A program made the translations under genes and the position numbers. DNA of 64,000 nt from Flavobacterium resistens (GTDB lineage: Bacteria > Bacteroidota > Bacteroidia > Flavobacteriales > Flavobacteriaceae): assembly GCF_900182645.1 (NCBI RefSeq), contig NZ_FXTA01000001.1:186001-250000 (forward strand), given 5' to 3'. Numbering within the stretch: position 1 is the first letter of the stretch; each line of letters starts with the position of its first letter. Under the pieces are notes generated by a model. It was not told the origin of the DNA and made no database searches. It was given only the letters and a program-made list of their open reading frames with translations. This document shows positions 9,601-18,495 of this stretch, piece by piece.

Positions 9601-10405
9601 TAACTCCGGCAGCTTTTCCTTCGATCATTCGGCTTACGTCAACTACACCATCAACTTTTAATTCGGCACCAGAAATTTTGCTTATGGCACCAGTAAATGT
9701 TCTTTTTGATGTTTTTTCGTAACCAGTGGTTACAACAACCTCTTTTAAATTTTGTCCTAATTCAGTTAAAACAATAGTTGGTGAAGTATTTGAAATACCG
9801 ATTTCTTTTGTTTCCATCCCAACATAAGAAATCACTAATGCTGTACTGTTTGCAGGCATTTCAATAGAAAAATTTCCATCAAAATCTGTTAAAACGGCAA
9901 TTTTAGATCCTTTGGCCATTACTGTTGCTCCAGGAAGCGGACTTCCGGTAACATCTGTAACTTTTCCTTTAATAATAGGACCTGCCGTAAATATATTTGT
10001 TAAACCATCATGATTTGCTGCACTCGAAAATGAGTCTGTAGACACACTTTTTTGCAAAACAATCTGATTGCTTACTTCTGAAAAAGTTATATTAAATGGA
10101 ACCAGAATTCTGCTAAGAATACTAGCTAATGTTTCTTGATTTGCTTCAATGCTTACTTTTTGATTTAATTGAGGCAATCTTGAATTATAAGAAAATTTTA
10201 CTTGTGCAGACTTTTCAATTTTAGATAATGCATTGTCTAAAGTCAAATTTTCAACTGTAATTGTAACTTTAGTATCTAATTTTTTTTGCCCATTTACACT
10301 GTTTGCCATTGTAACACTTGAAAATATAAGTGCTAAGACAAACTGAAATAGTGTTATTTTCATGATTCGATGGAGTAATCGTTGTTTACCAACTGGTTTT
10401 TTCAT
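6698..10405 (-). CDS. SusC/RagA-family TonB-linked outer-membrane transporter with STN signalling domain
   Basis: The product has 1235 residues. After a signal region (1-40), which begins with a basic extension as is common for STN-bearing SusC proteins, come a secretin/TonB short N-terminal domain (STN, about 46-118), a carboxypeptidase-regulatory-like beta domain (about 145-215), a TonB-box-like EVVVTTGY (222-229), the plug (about 232-370, with IRSIEILKDAS-type elements) and a large beta-barrel ending in an aromatic-rich strand. STN domains contact FecR-type anti-sigma factors, which agrees with the fecR and ECF sigma genes directly upstream. The protein imports a substrate across the outer membrane using TonB energy and reports its passage inward. 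Confidence 0.95.
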   Translation of the reverse strand: MKKPVGKQRLLHRIMKITLFQFVLALIFSSVTMANSVNGQKKLDTKVTITVENLTLDNALSKIEKSAQVKFSYNSRLPQLNQKVSIEANQETLASILSRILVPFNITFSEVSNQIVLQKSVSTDSFSSAANHDGLTNIFTAGPIIKGKVTDVTGSPLPGATVMAKGSKIAVLTDFDGNFSIEMPANSTALVISYVGMETKEIGISNTSPTIVLTELGQNLKEVVVTTGYEKTSKRTFTGAISKISGAELKVDGVVDVSRMIEGKAAGVTVQNVTGTFGTAPKITVRGSSSIFGDTKPLWVIDGVVQEDIINLTFADLASGNSETLLSSSVAGLNANDIQSIEILKDASATSIYGSRSLNGVVVVTTKQGRRDSPLKISYAIEQTARTVPNYSQYDILNSQESMSIFKEMEAKGYLDLPSTVNGRYGGAYNLLGRAINTYNPETGTYLVNNDPVSRNNFLKKYELANTDWFSTLFRPSLTQNHSLSFSGGGKNNTFYASLGYYTDPGWTIADDVKQLSSNIKGTFFINDKLNITLSTLASIRDQGAPGSYESEKDQVFGKVTRDFDINPFNYVLNTSRTLRPYDENGNLEYYRNNWAPMNIINELANNFMEIKVKDIRFQMDLDYKINSHWNYNLTASARYANTTREHKILEGSNVVGAYNAMENTLVRDANIFLYQDPNDLTAPKVSVLPNGGFLRKFTNDMTSYNIRNSVNYRNTFNEKHELEGFFGTEMRVVDRSSDNFVAAGIQYDRGLTAFTDPRLLEKIINAGDSYYGFNEEKERTVGFFGKVGYTYDRRYTASVTGRYDGSNRQGDSGSSRWLPTYTFSGKWNLSEENFMKNVESVNNLSLRGSYGLTATAGPATNSLAIYKSFISDRLNLDDRETGIRIDELQNGDLTWEKQYETNLGVDLGMFHNRIALTTDIYRRKAFDLVDYVVTSGVGGQRIKQGNNANMETKGLEVGFTTRNIVANNFKWSTTLNFSVYSQKITKLENKPTTFDLIDGNGGNTIGHPRNSLYSYQFTGLNEQGLPTFIMPEGETDNITGADFQDNKDVTKYLKYEGSIEPNKSIGLANTFTYKDWSLYIFFVGSGGNKVRLNPIYDSTYDDLTVFTKDFTNRWINPGDENFTNVPVIADQRLNANYGGERTLARAYNTYNYSDVRIASGDFVRLKNISLSWEFPKDFKKKIGVSTFTLKGSAVNPWLVYSDKKLNGQDPEFRNSGGVALPVTSQYTFTLNISL

Positions 10406-10493
10406 AATTTTGGTTTGTTTTGATTAATACTGATTCGCGTGTATTTTAAGAAACGAACTGAACGTCTCTTTACAGAGAGAAATTCAATCTAAT

Positions 10494-10530
10494 AAGTGTC
10501 GATAATGTTACAGCATTTCGGCACTTTTTT
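10494..10530 (+). other. Hairpin with T tract in the fecR-susC gap
   Basis: AAGTGTCGA (10494-10502) pairs with the segment TTCGGCACTT (10517-10526), with one G-T pair, and is followed by seven T on the plus strand. No plus-strand gene precedes it. On the minus strand it lies in the leader of susC. It could be an antisense terminator or a regulatory leader hairpin. The rest of the 241-nt gap shows no gene. Confidence 0.4.
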
Positions 10531-10646
10531 TATGCAATTGTTTTTACATAGGCTTATAATATTAGTTTTGGTTTTGGTTAATTTTTAGTTTAGTTGAAAA
10601 AAGACAGAAATTAAAAATGAATTATAATTACAGTTATAAAACACAA

Positions 10647-11759
10647 TTAATTACAGCCTTCAGAAGTTATAATAATCTGATTACCATTCATTTCAAAATT
10701 GGTTTCAGCACTAATACTTTTACAAACAATTTTCAGTTTTTCGGGCAAAGGTTGATCGCTGAGCGACGTTGTCAAATGACAGTCTTTCAACTTATTTATT
10801 GGATAATCAATCTTAACAAGATACGCCTGTTCAATTGTCTCGAAAATTTGTGAAACCGGAATGTCGCTAAATTCAAAGCTCAACTGCTCAATATTGCCTA
10901 CATTCTGTACCAGCTCTTTATCTTGAGTGATGTTTGTGATTTTATTGAATTTTAAATCACTTCTAAAGAACCGAAGTGCCTGATTGGGCAAAAGAATCAC
11001 TTCTTCCTGATTTGAATTGGCAACCAAATCATTTGATTTTACCTTCACTTTACCGGTGCGAACAAGAACTTCTACATCAGGCTGATCAGAATAAGCTTTA
11101 ACTCTAAAACTAGTTCCAACTACCTTTGTAACAATCTCATTAGCGTAAACGAAAAAAGGCTTTTTAGGATTTTTACTAATTTCAAAGAAACCTTCGCCGG
11201 ATAAATACACCTTTCTTTCGTTCCCGGTAAAGATTTTAGGGTAACTCAATTTACTATTTGGCTGTAATAAAACAGAACTTCCGTCTGATAATGTGATGAT
11301 TTGTGGATTGTCAGAATTATTGGTTTGCTCAACTAATCCTTCACTATTTTCGGCTATCAGTTCTTTATAGGTAACAATATTGTCTGCAGGAATATAATTT
11401 TTATAATACCAAATCGAAATCAGGCAAAAGAATAAACTAGCCGCAATACCAGTTAAAAAATAGTTTTTGAAAAACTTTGTCCCGGCATTCTTGCTGAAAA
11501 GAATTTCATTTTCCTTTTCTTCAATTTTAATCCAGGTGTTTTGTAGTGCTTTTTGAACATCAGAAGTTGATAAATCAGATTCTGGAACTTTCATTGCCAA
11601 CAGCAAAAGCCTTGCGTCTTCAACAAGTTTAGCGCGCTGCAGACTTTCTAGAGTCCACTCTTCCCAGCCGTCCTGATCAATTTTAAGCAAAATCCAGGAT
11701 TGGAATGATTCGTCTGACAAGAAGTCTTCAATTTGAGTATATGTGTTACGTTTTTGCAT
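10647..11759 (-). CDS. FecR-family anti-sigma factor
   Basis: The 370-residue product has a cytoplasmic N-terminal part (1-98), one transmembrane helix (about 100-119), a periplasmic FecR domain (about 140-245, with GEGFFEISKNPKKPFFVYA and VVGTSFRVKAY) and a C-terminal DUF4974 domain (about 294-366). In such systems the N-terminus holds the ECF sigma factor and the C-terminus senses the STN domain of the SusC partner. It lies 89 nt downstream of the sigma gene and upstream of susC, the standard order. Confidence 0.95.
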   Translation of the reverse strand: MQKRNTYTQIEDFLSDESFQSWILLKIDQDGWEEWTLESLQRAKLVEDARLLLLAMKVPESDLSTSDVQKALQNTWIKIEEKENEILFSKNAGTKFFKNYFLTGIAASLFFCLISIWYYKNYIPADNIVTYKELIAENSEGLVEQTNNSDNPQIITLSDGSSVLLQPNSKLSYPKIFTGNERKVYLSGEGFFEISKNPKKPFFVYANEIVTKVVGTSFRVKAYSDQPDVEVLVRTGKVKVKSNDLVANSNQEEVILLPNQALRFFRSDLKFNKITNITQDKELVQNVGNIEQLSFEFSDIPVSQIFETIEQAYLVKIDYPINKLKDCHLTTSLSDQPLPEKLKIVCKSISAETNFEMNGNQIIITSEGCN

Positions 11760-11848
11760 CTAAAAATAAGGTTACAAAAACATAGAGGACAGCTCTCTTA
11801 TTATATACTCACTAAATTGTGATTTTTTTTATTTTTTTTGAAATAAAA

Positions 11849-12463
11849 CTAAAAACTACTTGCAGATAGCAGAAGAAATAAGGAAAAAGTCCCTTTCCAA
11901 TCCTTGCGAAGGCTCATTAATCCGCGGTGCAGCAAATTACTTGCAGATTGATAATTCACATCCAACATTTCTGCAATTTGCTCTACACTAAGACCTTGAT
12001 GATAACGAAGATACAAGGCTTCTTTTTGTCTAGCAGGCAAATCATTCAGTAATTTATTTAAGTGAATTAGTTTTTCTTTTGCATCATCATCTGCATCATC
12101 TAAAAGTTCATGATCAACTGAAAATTCCAGAAGAAATGCAATAGAATCTGTACTGGCAGTTTTGCGAAAAATATGATCACGTTCATTCAAACGTGCAATT
12201 CTTTTTCGGACACTCGCTAATAAATAAGCTTTAACAACAACCGAATTCTGGAGCGAGCTTCGATAAATCCAAATATCCGTAAAAACATCCTGAATACAGT
12301 CCTGCACTTTTTCTTCAAATGGAGAAAGAGAATTACCATACCGAACTAAATCGGCATAATATCTTTCAAATAACATTGAAAATGATTTTTCATCACCATC
12401 TTTCAATTTATTCCAAAGTGCATTATCGTCAAAAAGATTGGAAGCTAAAGTTGATATATTCAT
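11849..12463 (-). CDS. ECF RNA polymerase sigma factor (FecI-like, Bacteroidota type)
   Basis: The 204-residue product has sigma region 2 (about 25-95, with FSMLFERYYADLVRYG and VQDVFTDIW-like IQDVFTDIW) and region 4 (about 135-190, with LPARQKEALYLRYHQGLS, then EQIAEMLDVNYQSASNLLHR as the helix-turn-helix). It should direct RNA polymerase to the promoter of the susC locus when released from FecR. The short tail after region 4 (FSLFLLLSASSF) is hydrophobic, as is common in this clade. The 262-nt gap upstream, before the LRR gene, contains a bidirectional hairpin at 12597-12629 and no gene. Confidence 0.95.
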   Translation of the reverse strand: MNISTLASNLFDDNALWNKLKDGDEKSFSMLFERYYADLVRYGNSLSPFEEKVQDCIQDVFTDIWIYRSSLQNSVVVKAYLLASVRKRIARLNERDHIFRKTASTDSIAFLLEFSVDHELLDDADDDAKEKLIHLNKLLNDLPARQKEALYLRYHQGLSVEQIAEMLDVNYQSASNLLHRGLMSLRKDWKGTFSLFLLLSASSF

Positions 12464-12596
12464 TCTTGTTGGGGCAGTATTCTAAAAGAGTTTCGTTTTT
12501 ATCTAATGAAAAGATTATAGTTTTTTAACATTATCCTTCATTTTTGTTCGATAAATATATAAAAGCAAATATTTAAAAACAATTATTTTACATAAA

Positions 12597-12629
12597 AGAG
12601 ACAGTTTCCTAATATAGAAAACTGTCTCT
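12597..12629. terminator. Bidirectional hairpin between LRR gene 1 and the ECF sigma gene
   Basis: An 11-bp perfect stem, AGAGACAGTTT with AAACTGTCTCT, has an 11-nt loop and is placed after the LRR gene (minus strand). The flanking sequence is AT-rich but the T tract is weak on both sides. Confidence 0.65.
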
Positions 12630-12725
12630 CTTTGTTGATTTAGCTAAGGTTATAGCTAAATGTTAAAATTAATTCTATTAACTAACTATAGTTATATTGT
12701 AAGATTTTACCACCTATAGATTTTA

Positions 12726-15188
12726 TTAGTATTTAATGAATTTTACAGCTGTAATTCCTGAATTTGTTTTAATTTTTAAAATGTAATTTCCTGCCTGAAG
12801 TCTGGAAACATCAATATTTGAAATATTTTCAGCATGTGGCACAGCAATAACTAATTGTCCTAACATATCATAAACATACATCGCTTGTTTTTCCGTTTCC
12901 TTTTTAGTGTTGATATTTAAAGTATCTTTTACAGGATTCGGATAAATGTTGAAATATTGTGAAAACTCAAAGTCCTGATTTCCTAACGTACTGAAAGTTG
13001 AACTTGCTTTATTTGTTAAAATCGGAAAGTTATAATCAAAATAAATATTAGCTTCATTTTCAAAAACATCTCCCACTTTTAGAGTTGGCAATGTTTTGAT
13101 TTTAAAAGCAATATATCCATCATTATGAGCATCATCAAATGGAAGATTTATCTTTTCAAAAATAAATTCAACTTTATTTCCTTCTGTAATTTTTGCTGTA
13201 TATGAATGACTTGCACTTGTTGGAATTAAAGTTGAAATATCGAATTTTGCTAAATCAATCATATCCTTCACTACAATATTTTCAGCTTGATAGTTTCCTG
13301 TATTTTCAAAACGAATTAAATAATGAACATATTCCCCTATCAATTCCGGTTTTATAATATTTCCTTCTAAACACGTTTTATCATTTGGGTCAAAAGAACC
13401 AACTACTGTCTGACGTAACGCAAATGAGTTATCTACGGGTTTTTCGTCATTTGCAATTGGCATTATTGTCGCATTAAAACTCAAACGGTCATTAATATTT
13501 ACTGGTGGAGTTTCCATTGGCGAATTTACATTAAGTACAACTTGAATCTGTCTGCTTTCAAGAGGCTCTAAATTTTCATAATTCCAAACCAATTTATTAA
13601 CTGCCTGACTTGTTATTTGTGGTACTGAAGAAACAAAATCTAAAACAGCATCATTAAAATCTAAGGAAATAGAACCCGATTTTGTTTGATTTCCTTTGTT
13701 TTTATAAACAAGCGTATAAGCCGCATCAAACCCAGGCCTTGCACCATTTGGGATTAGAGTAATTTCTAAGTCTTGATGAGAACCATTCGGAGTTACACAG
13801 AAATTTTGAATATAAGGACTTGCTGCTGTTGGAAAACTAACATTGATAGATTCCGGTGAAATCTTATAGTATGTAGGATTTTCCAAAAAAGGACTAATTG
13901 TATAAGTTCCTTCAGGTAAATACATTGAGAAATTTCCTGACGCATCAGCAATAGCAGTACTTTTCGATGTACCATTAGTTATATTAAAATTTAAATTACG
14001 AAAAGTACTATCCTGAGCATCACATCCATTGTTATTTTTATCGTTTTTAACAATACCAGCAATAGTATAATAATTTCCTCCTGGACCAAAAGAACAATAA
14101 GAGTTTAAAGTAATATTTGCGTAATTATAATATTTAATATATCTCTCAATTTGAGAATCCTTAATTTCATCATTGCATATATATTTCAAATTTGTACAAC
14201 CCTCAAAATCTACGCCTTCATCTTTACCGTTTTTCAAAAAAATCATTGTTAGTTGCTTATTATTACTGCACTCAACACTGGTTAGTTTAATAAATTTGGA
14301 TAAATCTATAGTAGTAAAATTATTGTCTGATAGACGAATAAAATCAATATTGCTATAATCATCAACATTTACCGACGTAAGTTTATTTTTTCCTAAACTT
14401 GCATTGCGAATGTTTTTTGGTGTTGTTAAATCAATTGTCGTTAAATTATTATTATCTGCCCATAAATCGGTCAATTTTGGACAATTTGACAAATCAAGAG
14501 TATTTAATAAGTTATTTTGAATCCACAACCTGGTAAGATTACTGCAGTCTTTTAAATTTGTAAGGCTTTCAATTTTACTGTCATTACAAATCAAGTCTTC
14601 TAATTTTGTAATACCTGTAAGGTCTAAAGTTTTTAAATTATTATAACCAAAATCAACGTATTTCAAACTCGTCAATCCCGATAAATTAAGACTTTCAACT
14701 ACATTACGATCAAGATGTAAATGATGAAGTTTCGTTAATCCCGCAACATTTACAGAGACAAGCGAATTTTGTGCGGCAACCAAAGTTTCAAGATTTTGAA
14801 GTGCGCTGACATCAAGAGTCTTTATTGAATTTCCACTACAATCCAAATAAGTCAATTGTTTTAAACTACTAACATTTAGCTCTGTTAGATAATCACTACC
14901 GCAATTTAACTTTTTTAAATTTATAAAATTCTCAATACCCGAGACATCTTTAATGTTGCTCGAAAAAATATTCAATTCACTAACTTTTAAAGCTTCAGAT
15001 AATTGAATTTCAGCGTCATCATTTTCATCAATTTTGATTGCTTTTCCTTGAGAATCTTTTGCTACATCGTTATCAATATTAGCTAGCAACAAAGCCACTT
15101 TAAACCTTACCTCTTTAAAATCAATAACTTGAGCATTTGATTTGAAAAATAAAAAAAATGCGATTAGTACTAAGTAATTTTTCTTCAT
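12726..15188 (-). CDS. Secreted leucine-rich-repeat protein with T9SS type A sorting domain (LRR paralogue 1)
   Basis: The 820-residue product has a signal peptide (1-20, ending SNAQ), an EF-hand-like loop DENDDAEIQLSE (54-65), a run of about 12 leucine-rich repeats of about 21 residues (about 70-350; unit like L..L.C..N.L..LDLS.L), a SdrD_B/carboxypeptidase-regulatory-like beta domain beginning GGNYYTIAGIVKNDKNNNGCD, a beta-rich conserved domain containing VGSFDPNDKTCLEG (DUF7619-type) and a C-terminal sorting domain with FNIYPNPVKDTLNI and final KFIKY. The last marks secretion by the type IX system and cell-surface attachment. It is one of four paralogues here. The ligand is unknown. Confidence 0.9.
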   Translation of the reverse strand: MKKNYLVLIAFFLFFKSNAQVIDFKEVRFKVALLLANIDNDVAKDSQGKAIKIDENDDAEIQLSEALKVSELNIFSSNIKDVSGIENFINLKKLNCGSDYLTELNVSSLKQLTYLDCSGNSIKTLDVSALQNLETLVAAQNSLVSVNVAGLTKLHHLHLDRNVVESLNLSGLTSLKYVDFGYNNLKTLDLTGITKLEDLICNDSKIESLTNLKDCSNLTRLWIQNNLLNTLDLSNCPKLTDLWADNNNLTTIDLTTPKNIRNASLGKNKLTSVNVDDYSNIDFIRLSDNNFTTIDLSKFIKLTSVECSNNKQLTMIFLKNGKDEGVDFEGCTNLKYICNDEIKDSQIERYIKYYNYANITLNSYCSFGPGGNYYTIAGIVKNDKNNNGCDAQDSTFRNLNFNITNGTSKSTAIADASGNFSMYLPEGTYTISPFLENPTYYKISPESINVSFPTAASPYIQNFCVTPNGSHQDLEITLIPNGARPGFDAAYTLVYKNKGNQTKSGSISLDFNDAVLDFVSSVPQITSQAVNKLVWNYENLEPLESRQIQVVLNVNSPMETPPVNINDRLSFNATIMPIANDEKPVDNSFALRQTVVGSFDPNDKTCLEGNIIKPELIGEYVHYLIRFENTGNYQAENIVVKDMIDLAKFDISTLIPTSASHSYTAKITEGNKVEFIFEKINLPFDDAHNDGYIAFKIKTLPTLKVGDVFENEANIYFDYNFPILTNKASSTFSTLGNQDFEFSQYFNIYPNPVKDTLNINTKKETEKQAMYVYDMLGQLVIAVPHAENISNIDVSRLQAGNYILKIKTNSGITAVKFIKY

Positions 15189-15339
15189 AAAATGTTTTTA
15201 GAATCGTAAATATAATATTTTAACTCGTAAACCAATTCGTGCAAAAATATTTTATTAAGAATTTATTAAGAAAATTAAAATGTGTTCATTTGGTTAATTA
15301 TATTTGTTTTTCCTATCTCTATTATTTTTAAAATTTCTA

Positions 15340-18300
15340 ATGAAGAAACTCCTACTTGCTGTTGTATTTTTATTTGCTTCAAACTTTGCAAAAGCACAAT
15401 TAATTATTGACAATACAAGTTTTACTCCTCAGCAATTAGCACAAAATGTGTTGCTTGGACAAGGAATTAATATTTCAAATATTAAATTTAATGGATCCGG
15501 ATCTAATACCATAAGTGACCAAATTGCTCTTTTTGACAACGGATCGACCACTAACATTGGAATAAATAAAGGAATAATTTTAGGAACTGGAAATACAATT
15601 ATCGCCAAAGGCCCGAATGACCGTTCCTTAGCTACTCTCCCAACATCAAACTCTTTTGAAGGTGATGCGGATTTATCTATTTTAACCAATAATCAACTCA
15701 TTCGAAATGTTGCCGTTTTAGAATTTGACTTTGTTCCAATAGGAAACAAACTGACTTTCAATTTTGTATTTGCTTCTGATGAATATCCTGAATTTGTAAA
15801 TGATCTGTACAACGATAATTTTGGATTCTTTTTAAGTGGCCCGGGAATAAATGGCCCCTATACCGGAAATGCAAAAAACATTGCTTTGATTCCAACTACC
15901 ACATTACCAGTATCAATAAATAACTTAAATAACGGAAAATCAAACACTGGCCCATGTGAATACTGCCAATACTATATTGACAATACAAATGGTGCAACAA
16001 TACAATACGACGGATTTACAAAAGTTATTCAGGCAAGTTCAGATGTTGAATGCGGACAAACTTATCATATAAAACTAGCAATTGCCAATGTTGATGATAA
16101 TAATTATGACTCGGCAGTTTTTATAGAAGGCGCAAGTTTTAAATCTTCGGGTATTGATTTAGGCGAAGATTTAAAAATATGTTCAGCCACAACTTATACT
16201 TTAAAAACGGGATTAGATCCTTCAGTTGTACATGAATGGAAATATAATGGAACTGTAATTCCATCTCAAACTGGTCCGGAAATAACTGTTAATCAATCTG
16301 GAACTTACGCTGTAAAAGCAACTCCTAGCGGAATTGGATGCCCTGTTTCTGATGATATAAAAATCGATTTTGCTACGATTGCTCAACCCTATCTTTATTG
16401 TGGAACAAAAACGTCTAATTCCATTACTTTTGACTGGCTGGCACTAGGATATGCAGAATTTTCTGTTGCTTATCAAATAGGTAGCAATCCAAAAGTAGAT
16501 GTTGGATTTTTAGGCAAAGTATATTCCTATACTGTTCAAAATGTGCCGGCTGGTGAAACAGTTACTATTACGGTTACCCCAATTGGAACACCTGCAGAAT
16601 GTTATGGGCCAAATTCTATTTCTTGTATTCTTGATACCTGTGTTGTTACTCCTACCTTAACTCATAATCAAGGAGCTATCTCACAACAAGTTTGTCAAAA
16701 TACAACAATAGCAGACATTGTTTATATTATTGGTGGAGGAGCCACAAGTGCATCAATTACTTCTGGAAATCTACCCGCGGGCGTGGCAACAAGTTTAGTG
16801 GGAAATACATTTACCATTAGTGGCATTCCAACTTCATCAGGAACGTTTAATTATACTATTTCTACTCAAGGTGGTTGTGGCACGAGTGCAACAAAAGGAA
16901 CTATAATTGTCAATGCTAAAACTGATCCTTTATTTACAACTATTGCTCCAATATGTGAAGGCGAATTATTCACGCTCCCATTACAATCAAACAACGGAAT
17001 AATTGGAAGTTGGACACCTGCTATAAACAATCTAACTACAACGGAATACACTTTTACTCCAAATTCTGGACAATGCGCCAATCCAGCAAAATTAACGGTA
17101 AGTGTAAAAACCAAAACAGTTCCAACATTTAATACTATTGCGCCAATTTGCGAAGGTGATATTATTGTTCTTCCATCACAATCTAATAATGGAATTTCGG
17201 GAACATGGACACCCGCTATAAACAATCTAACGACAACTGAATATACTTTTATTCCAAATTCTGGCGAATGTGCCATTTCAGGAAAATTAACGGTTGAAGT
17301 AAATCAAAAAACAATTCCAATATTTAATCCAATCGCAGCAATTTGTGAAGGTGATTCTTTTGGTCTCCAAGTACTATCGAATAATGGGATTGCAGGAACT
17401 TGGTCACCAGCTATAAACAGCTCACAAACAACTGAATATACTTTTACACCGAATTCCGGAGAATGTGCCACAAGCATGAAAACAACCGTAGTTGTAAATA
17501 AAAAAATAGTTCCAACCTTTGCACCGATTGCTCCATTATGCTACGGAGAAGCCATGTACATGCCATTATCTTCAACTAACGGAATTACTGGAAGATTTTC
17601 ATCTGCTTCATACAATACTACTTATGCAGAAGCCATTTTTACTCCAGATCCTGGCCAATGTGCTACAATAGGAAAAATAGTTGTCGAAATATTTTCTAAA
17701 ATTGAACCAAAAATTGAAAATGGCCAGATTTGTATTGAAGATATAACGGGTAAAGTTGTTCAATCCTATTTATTGAATACTCAGTTATCCAATTCATTAT
17801 ATACTTTTGAATGGTTTTTAGATGGAACAAAAATCGAAAATGAATATAATAGTACATTAGAAGCTAAGAAGGCGGGACATTATGCTGTAATTGCCATTGA
17901 CAGGAACACAATATGCACTTCAAGTACTTCTGAAGCTACTGTTACTAGTGTAAAAACTAACTCAGGCGAATTAACAATTATACAATCTGATACTTTTTCT
18001 GAAAACTCTAATGTAACGGTTAACGTAACCAATGCTTTAGGATTTTTTGAATATCAAATAGACAATCTAAATTTTCAATCTTCAAATGAATTTACAAATA
18101 TTACTCCCGGTAAACACATTATTACTGCGAGAAGTAACACTGGTTGTATTACGCTGAGCAAAGAATTTACAATAATTGGATATCCAAAATTCTTCACCCC
18201 AAATGGAGATGGACATAATGATACTTGGAATATTACTCCTTATGAAGAAATTGAAAATGATAGAATTTTTATATTTGATCGTTATGGAAAACTTCTAAAA

Positions 18301-18441
18301 CAATTATCATCTAAAACCTTAGGTTGGGACGGAACTTATAATGGGCATCAAATGCCGGCAACCGATTATTGGTTTAAAATACTTTTTACTGAAAATAAAA
18401 TTGAAAAAGAATTTAAATCGCATTTTACTTTAAAAAGATAA
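15340..18441 (+). CDS. Choice-of-anchor L domain protein with T9SS type B (gliding-motility-type) C-terminus
   Basis: The 1033-residue product starts at the ATG at 15340 (MKKLLLAVVFLFASNFAKAQ, a clean signal peptide); the frame is open upstream but the added residues disrupt the signal. The first part (about 20-270) fits a choice-of-anchor L domain, with FVFASDEYPEFV and the calcium-type DNYDSAVFIEGASF. Ig-like segments follow, then four consecutive 65-residue repeats (residues about 528-787). The end, YPKFFTPNGDGHNDTWNI through to FTLKR, is a type B sorting domain as in SprB-like surface adhesins. It is transcribed divergently from LRR paralogue 1, within the LRR island. It is probably an adhesin; its partner is unknown. 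Confidence 0.9.
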   Translation: MKKLLLAVVFLFASNFAKAQLIIDNTSFTPQQLAQNVLLGQGINISNIKFNGSGSNTISDQIALFDNGSTTNIGINKGIILGTGNTIIAKGPNDRSLATLPTSNSFEGDADLSILTNNQLIRNVAVLEFDFVPIGNKLTFNFVFASDEYPEFVNDLYNDNFGFFLSGPGINGPYTGNAKNIALIPTTTLPVSINNLNNGKSNTGPCEYCQYYIDNTNGATIQYDGFTKVIQASSDVECGQTYHIKLAIANVDDNNYDSAVFIEGASFKSSGIDLGEDLKICSATTYTLKTGLDPSVVHEWKYNGTVIPSQTGPEITVNQSGTYAVKATPSGIGCPVSDDIKIDFATIAQPYLYCGTKTSNSITFDWLALGYAEFSVAYQIGSNPKVDVGFLGKVYSYTVQNVPAGETVTITVTPIGTPAECYGPNSISCILDTCVVTPTLTHNQGAISQQVCQNTTIADIVYIIGGGATSASITSGNLPAGVATSLVGNTFTISGIPTSSGTFNYTISTQGGCGTSATKGTIIVNAKTDPLFTTIAPICEGELFTLPLQSNNGIIGSWTPAINNLTTTEYTFTPNSGQCANPAKLTVSVKTKTVPTFNTIAPICEGDIIVLPSQSNNGISGTWTPAINNLTTTEYTFIPNSGECAISGKLTVEVNQKTIPIFNPIAAICEGDSFGLQVLSNNGIAGTWSPAINSSQTTEYTFTPNSGECATSMKTTVVVNKKIVPTFAPIAPLCYGEAMYMPLSSTNGITGRFSSASYNTTYAEAIFTPDPGQCATIGKIVVEIFSKIEPKIENGQICIEDITGKVVQSYLLNTQLSNSLYTFEWFLDGTKIENEYNSTLEAKKAGHYAVIAIDRNTICTSSTSEATVTSVKTNSGELTIIQSDTFSENSNVTVNVTNALGFFEYQIDNLNFQSSNEFTNITPGKHIITARSNTGCITLSKEFTIIGYPKFFTPNGDGHNDTWNITPYEEIENDRIFIFDRYGKLLKQLSSKTLGWDGTYNGHQMPATDYWFKILFTENKIEKEFKSHFTLKR
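16921..17700 (+). repeat. Four in-frame 195-nt tandem repeats
   Basis: Units start at 16921, 17116, 17311 and 17506, each exactly 195 nt (65 codons). Each encodes a module with the order PxFxxIAPxCEG, SNNGI.G.W.PAIN, TTEYTFTPNSG.CA and a final K-rich strand. Units 1-3 are close to each other and unit 4 is more diverged. There is one CEG or CYG cysteine and one late GxCA cysteine per unit, which may form a disulphide. Confidence 0.9.
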
Positions 18442-18451
18442 TCCTATTATA

Positions 18452-18484
18452 AAAAAAGAGTCTGAAAATTTCAGACTCTTTTTT
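18452..18484. terminator. Bidirectional terminator between convergent surface-protein genes
   Basis: A 16-bp stem (AAAAAAGAGTCTGAAA with TTTCAGACTCTTTTTT) starts 11 nt after the plus-strand stop and ends 12 nt before the minus-strand stop. T runs are present on both strands. Confidence 0.9.
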
Positions 18485-18495
18485 ATTGTAAACTA

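Noticed and set aside
16921-17700. Regular direct repeats resembling an array
   Set aside because: Units are 195 nt, contiguous and in frame with a surface protein; there are no short repeats with unique spacers, so not a CRISPR array.
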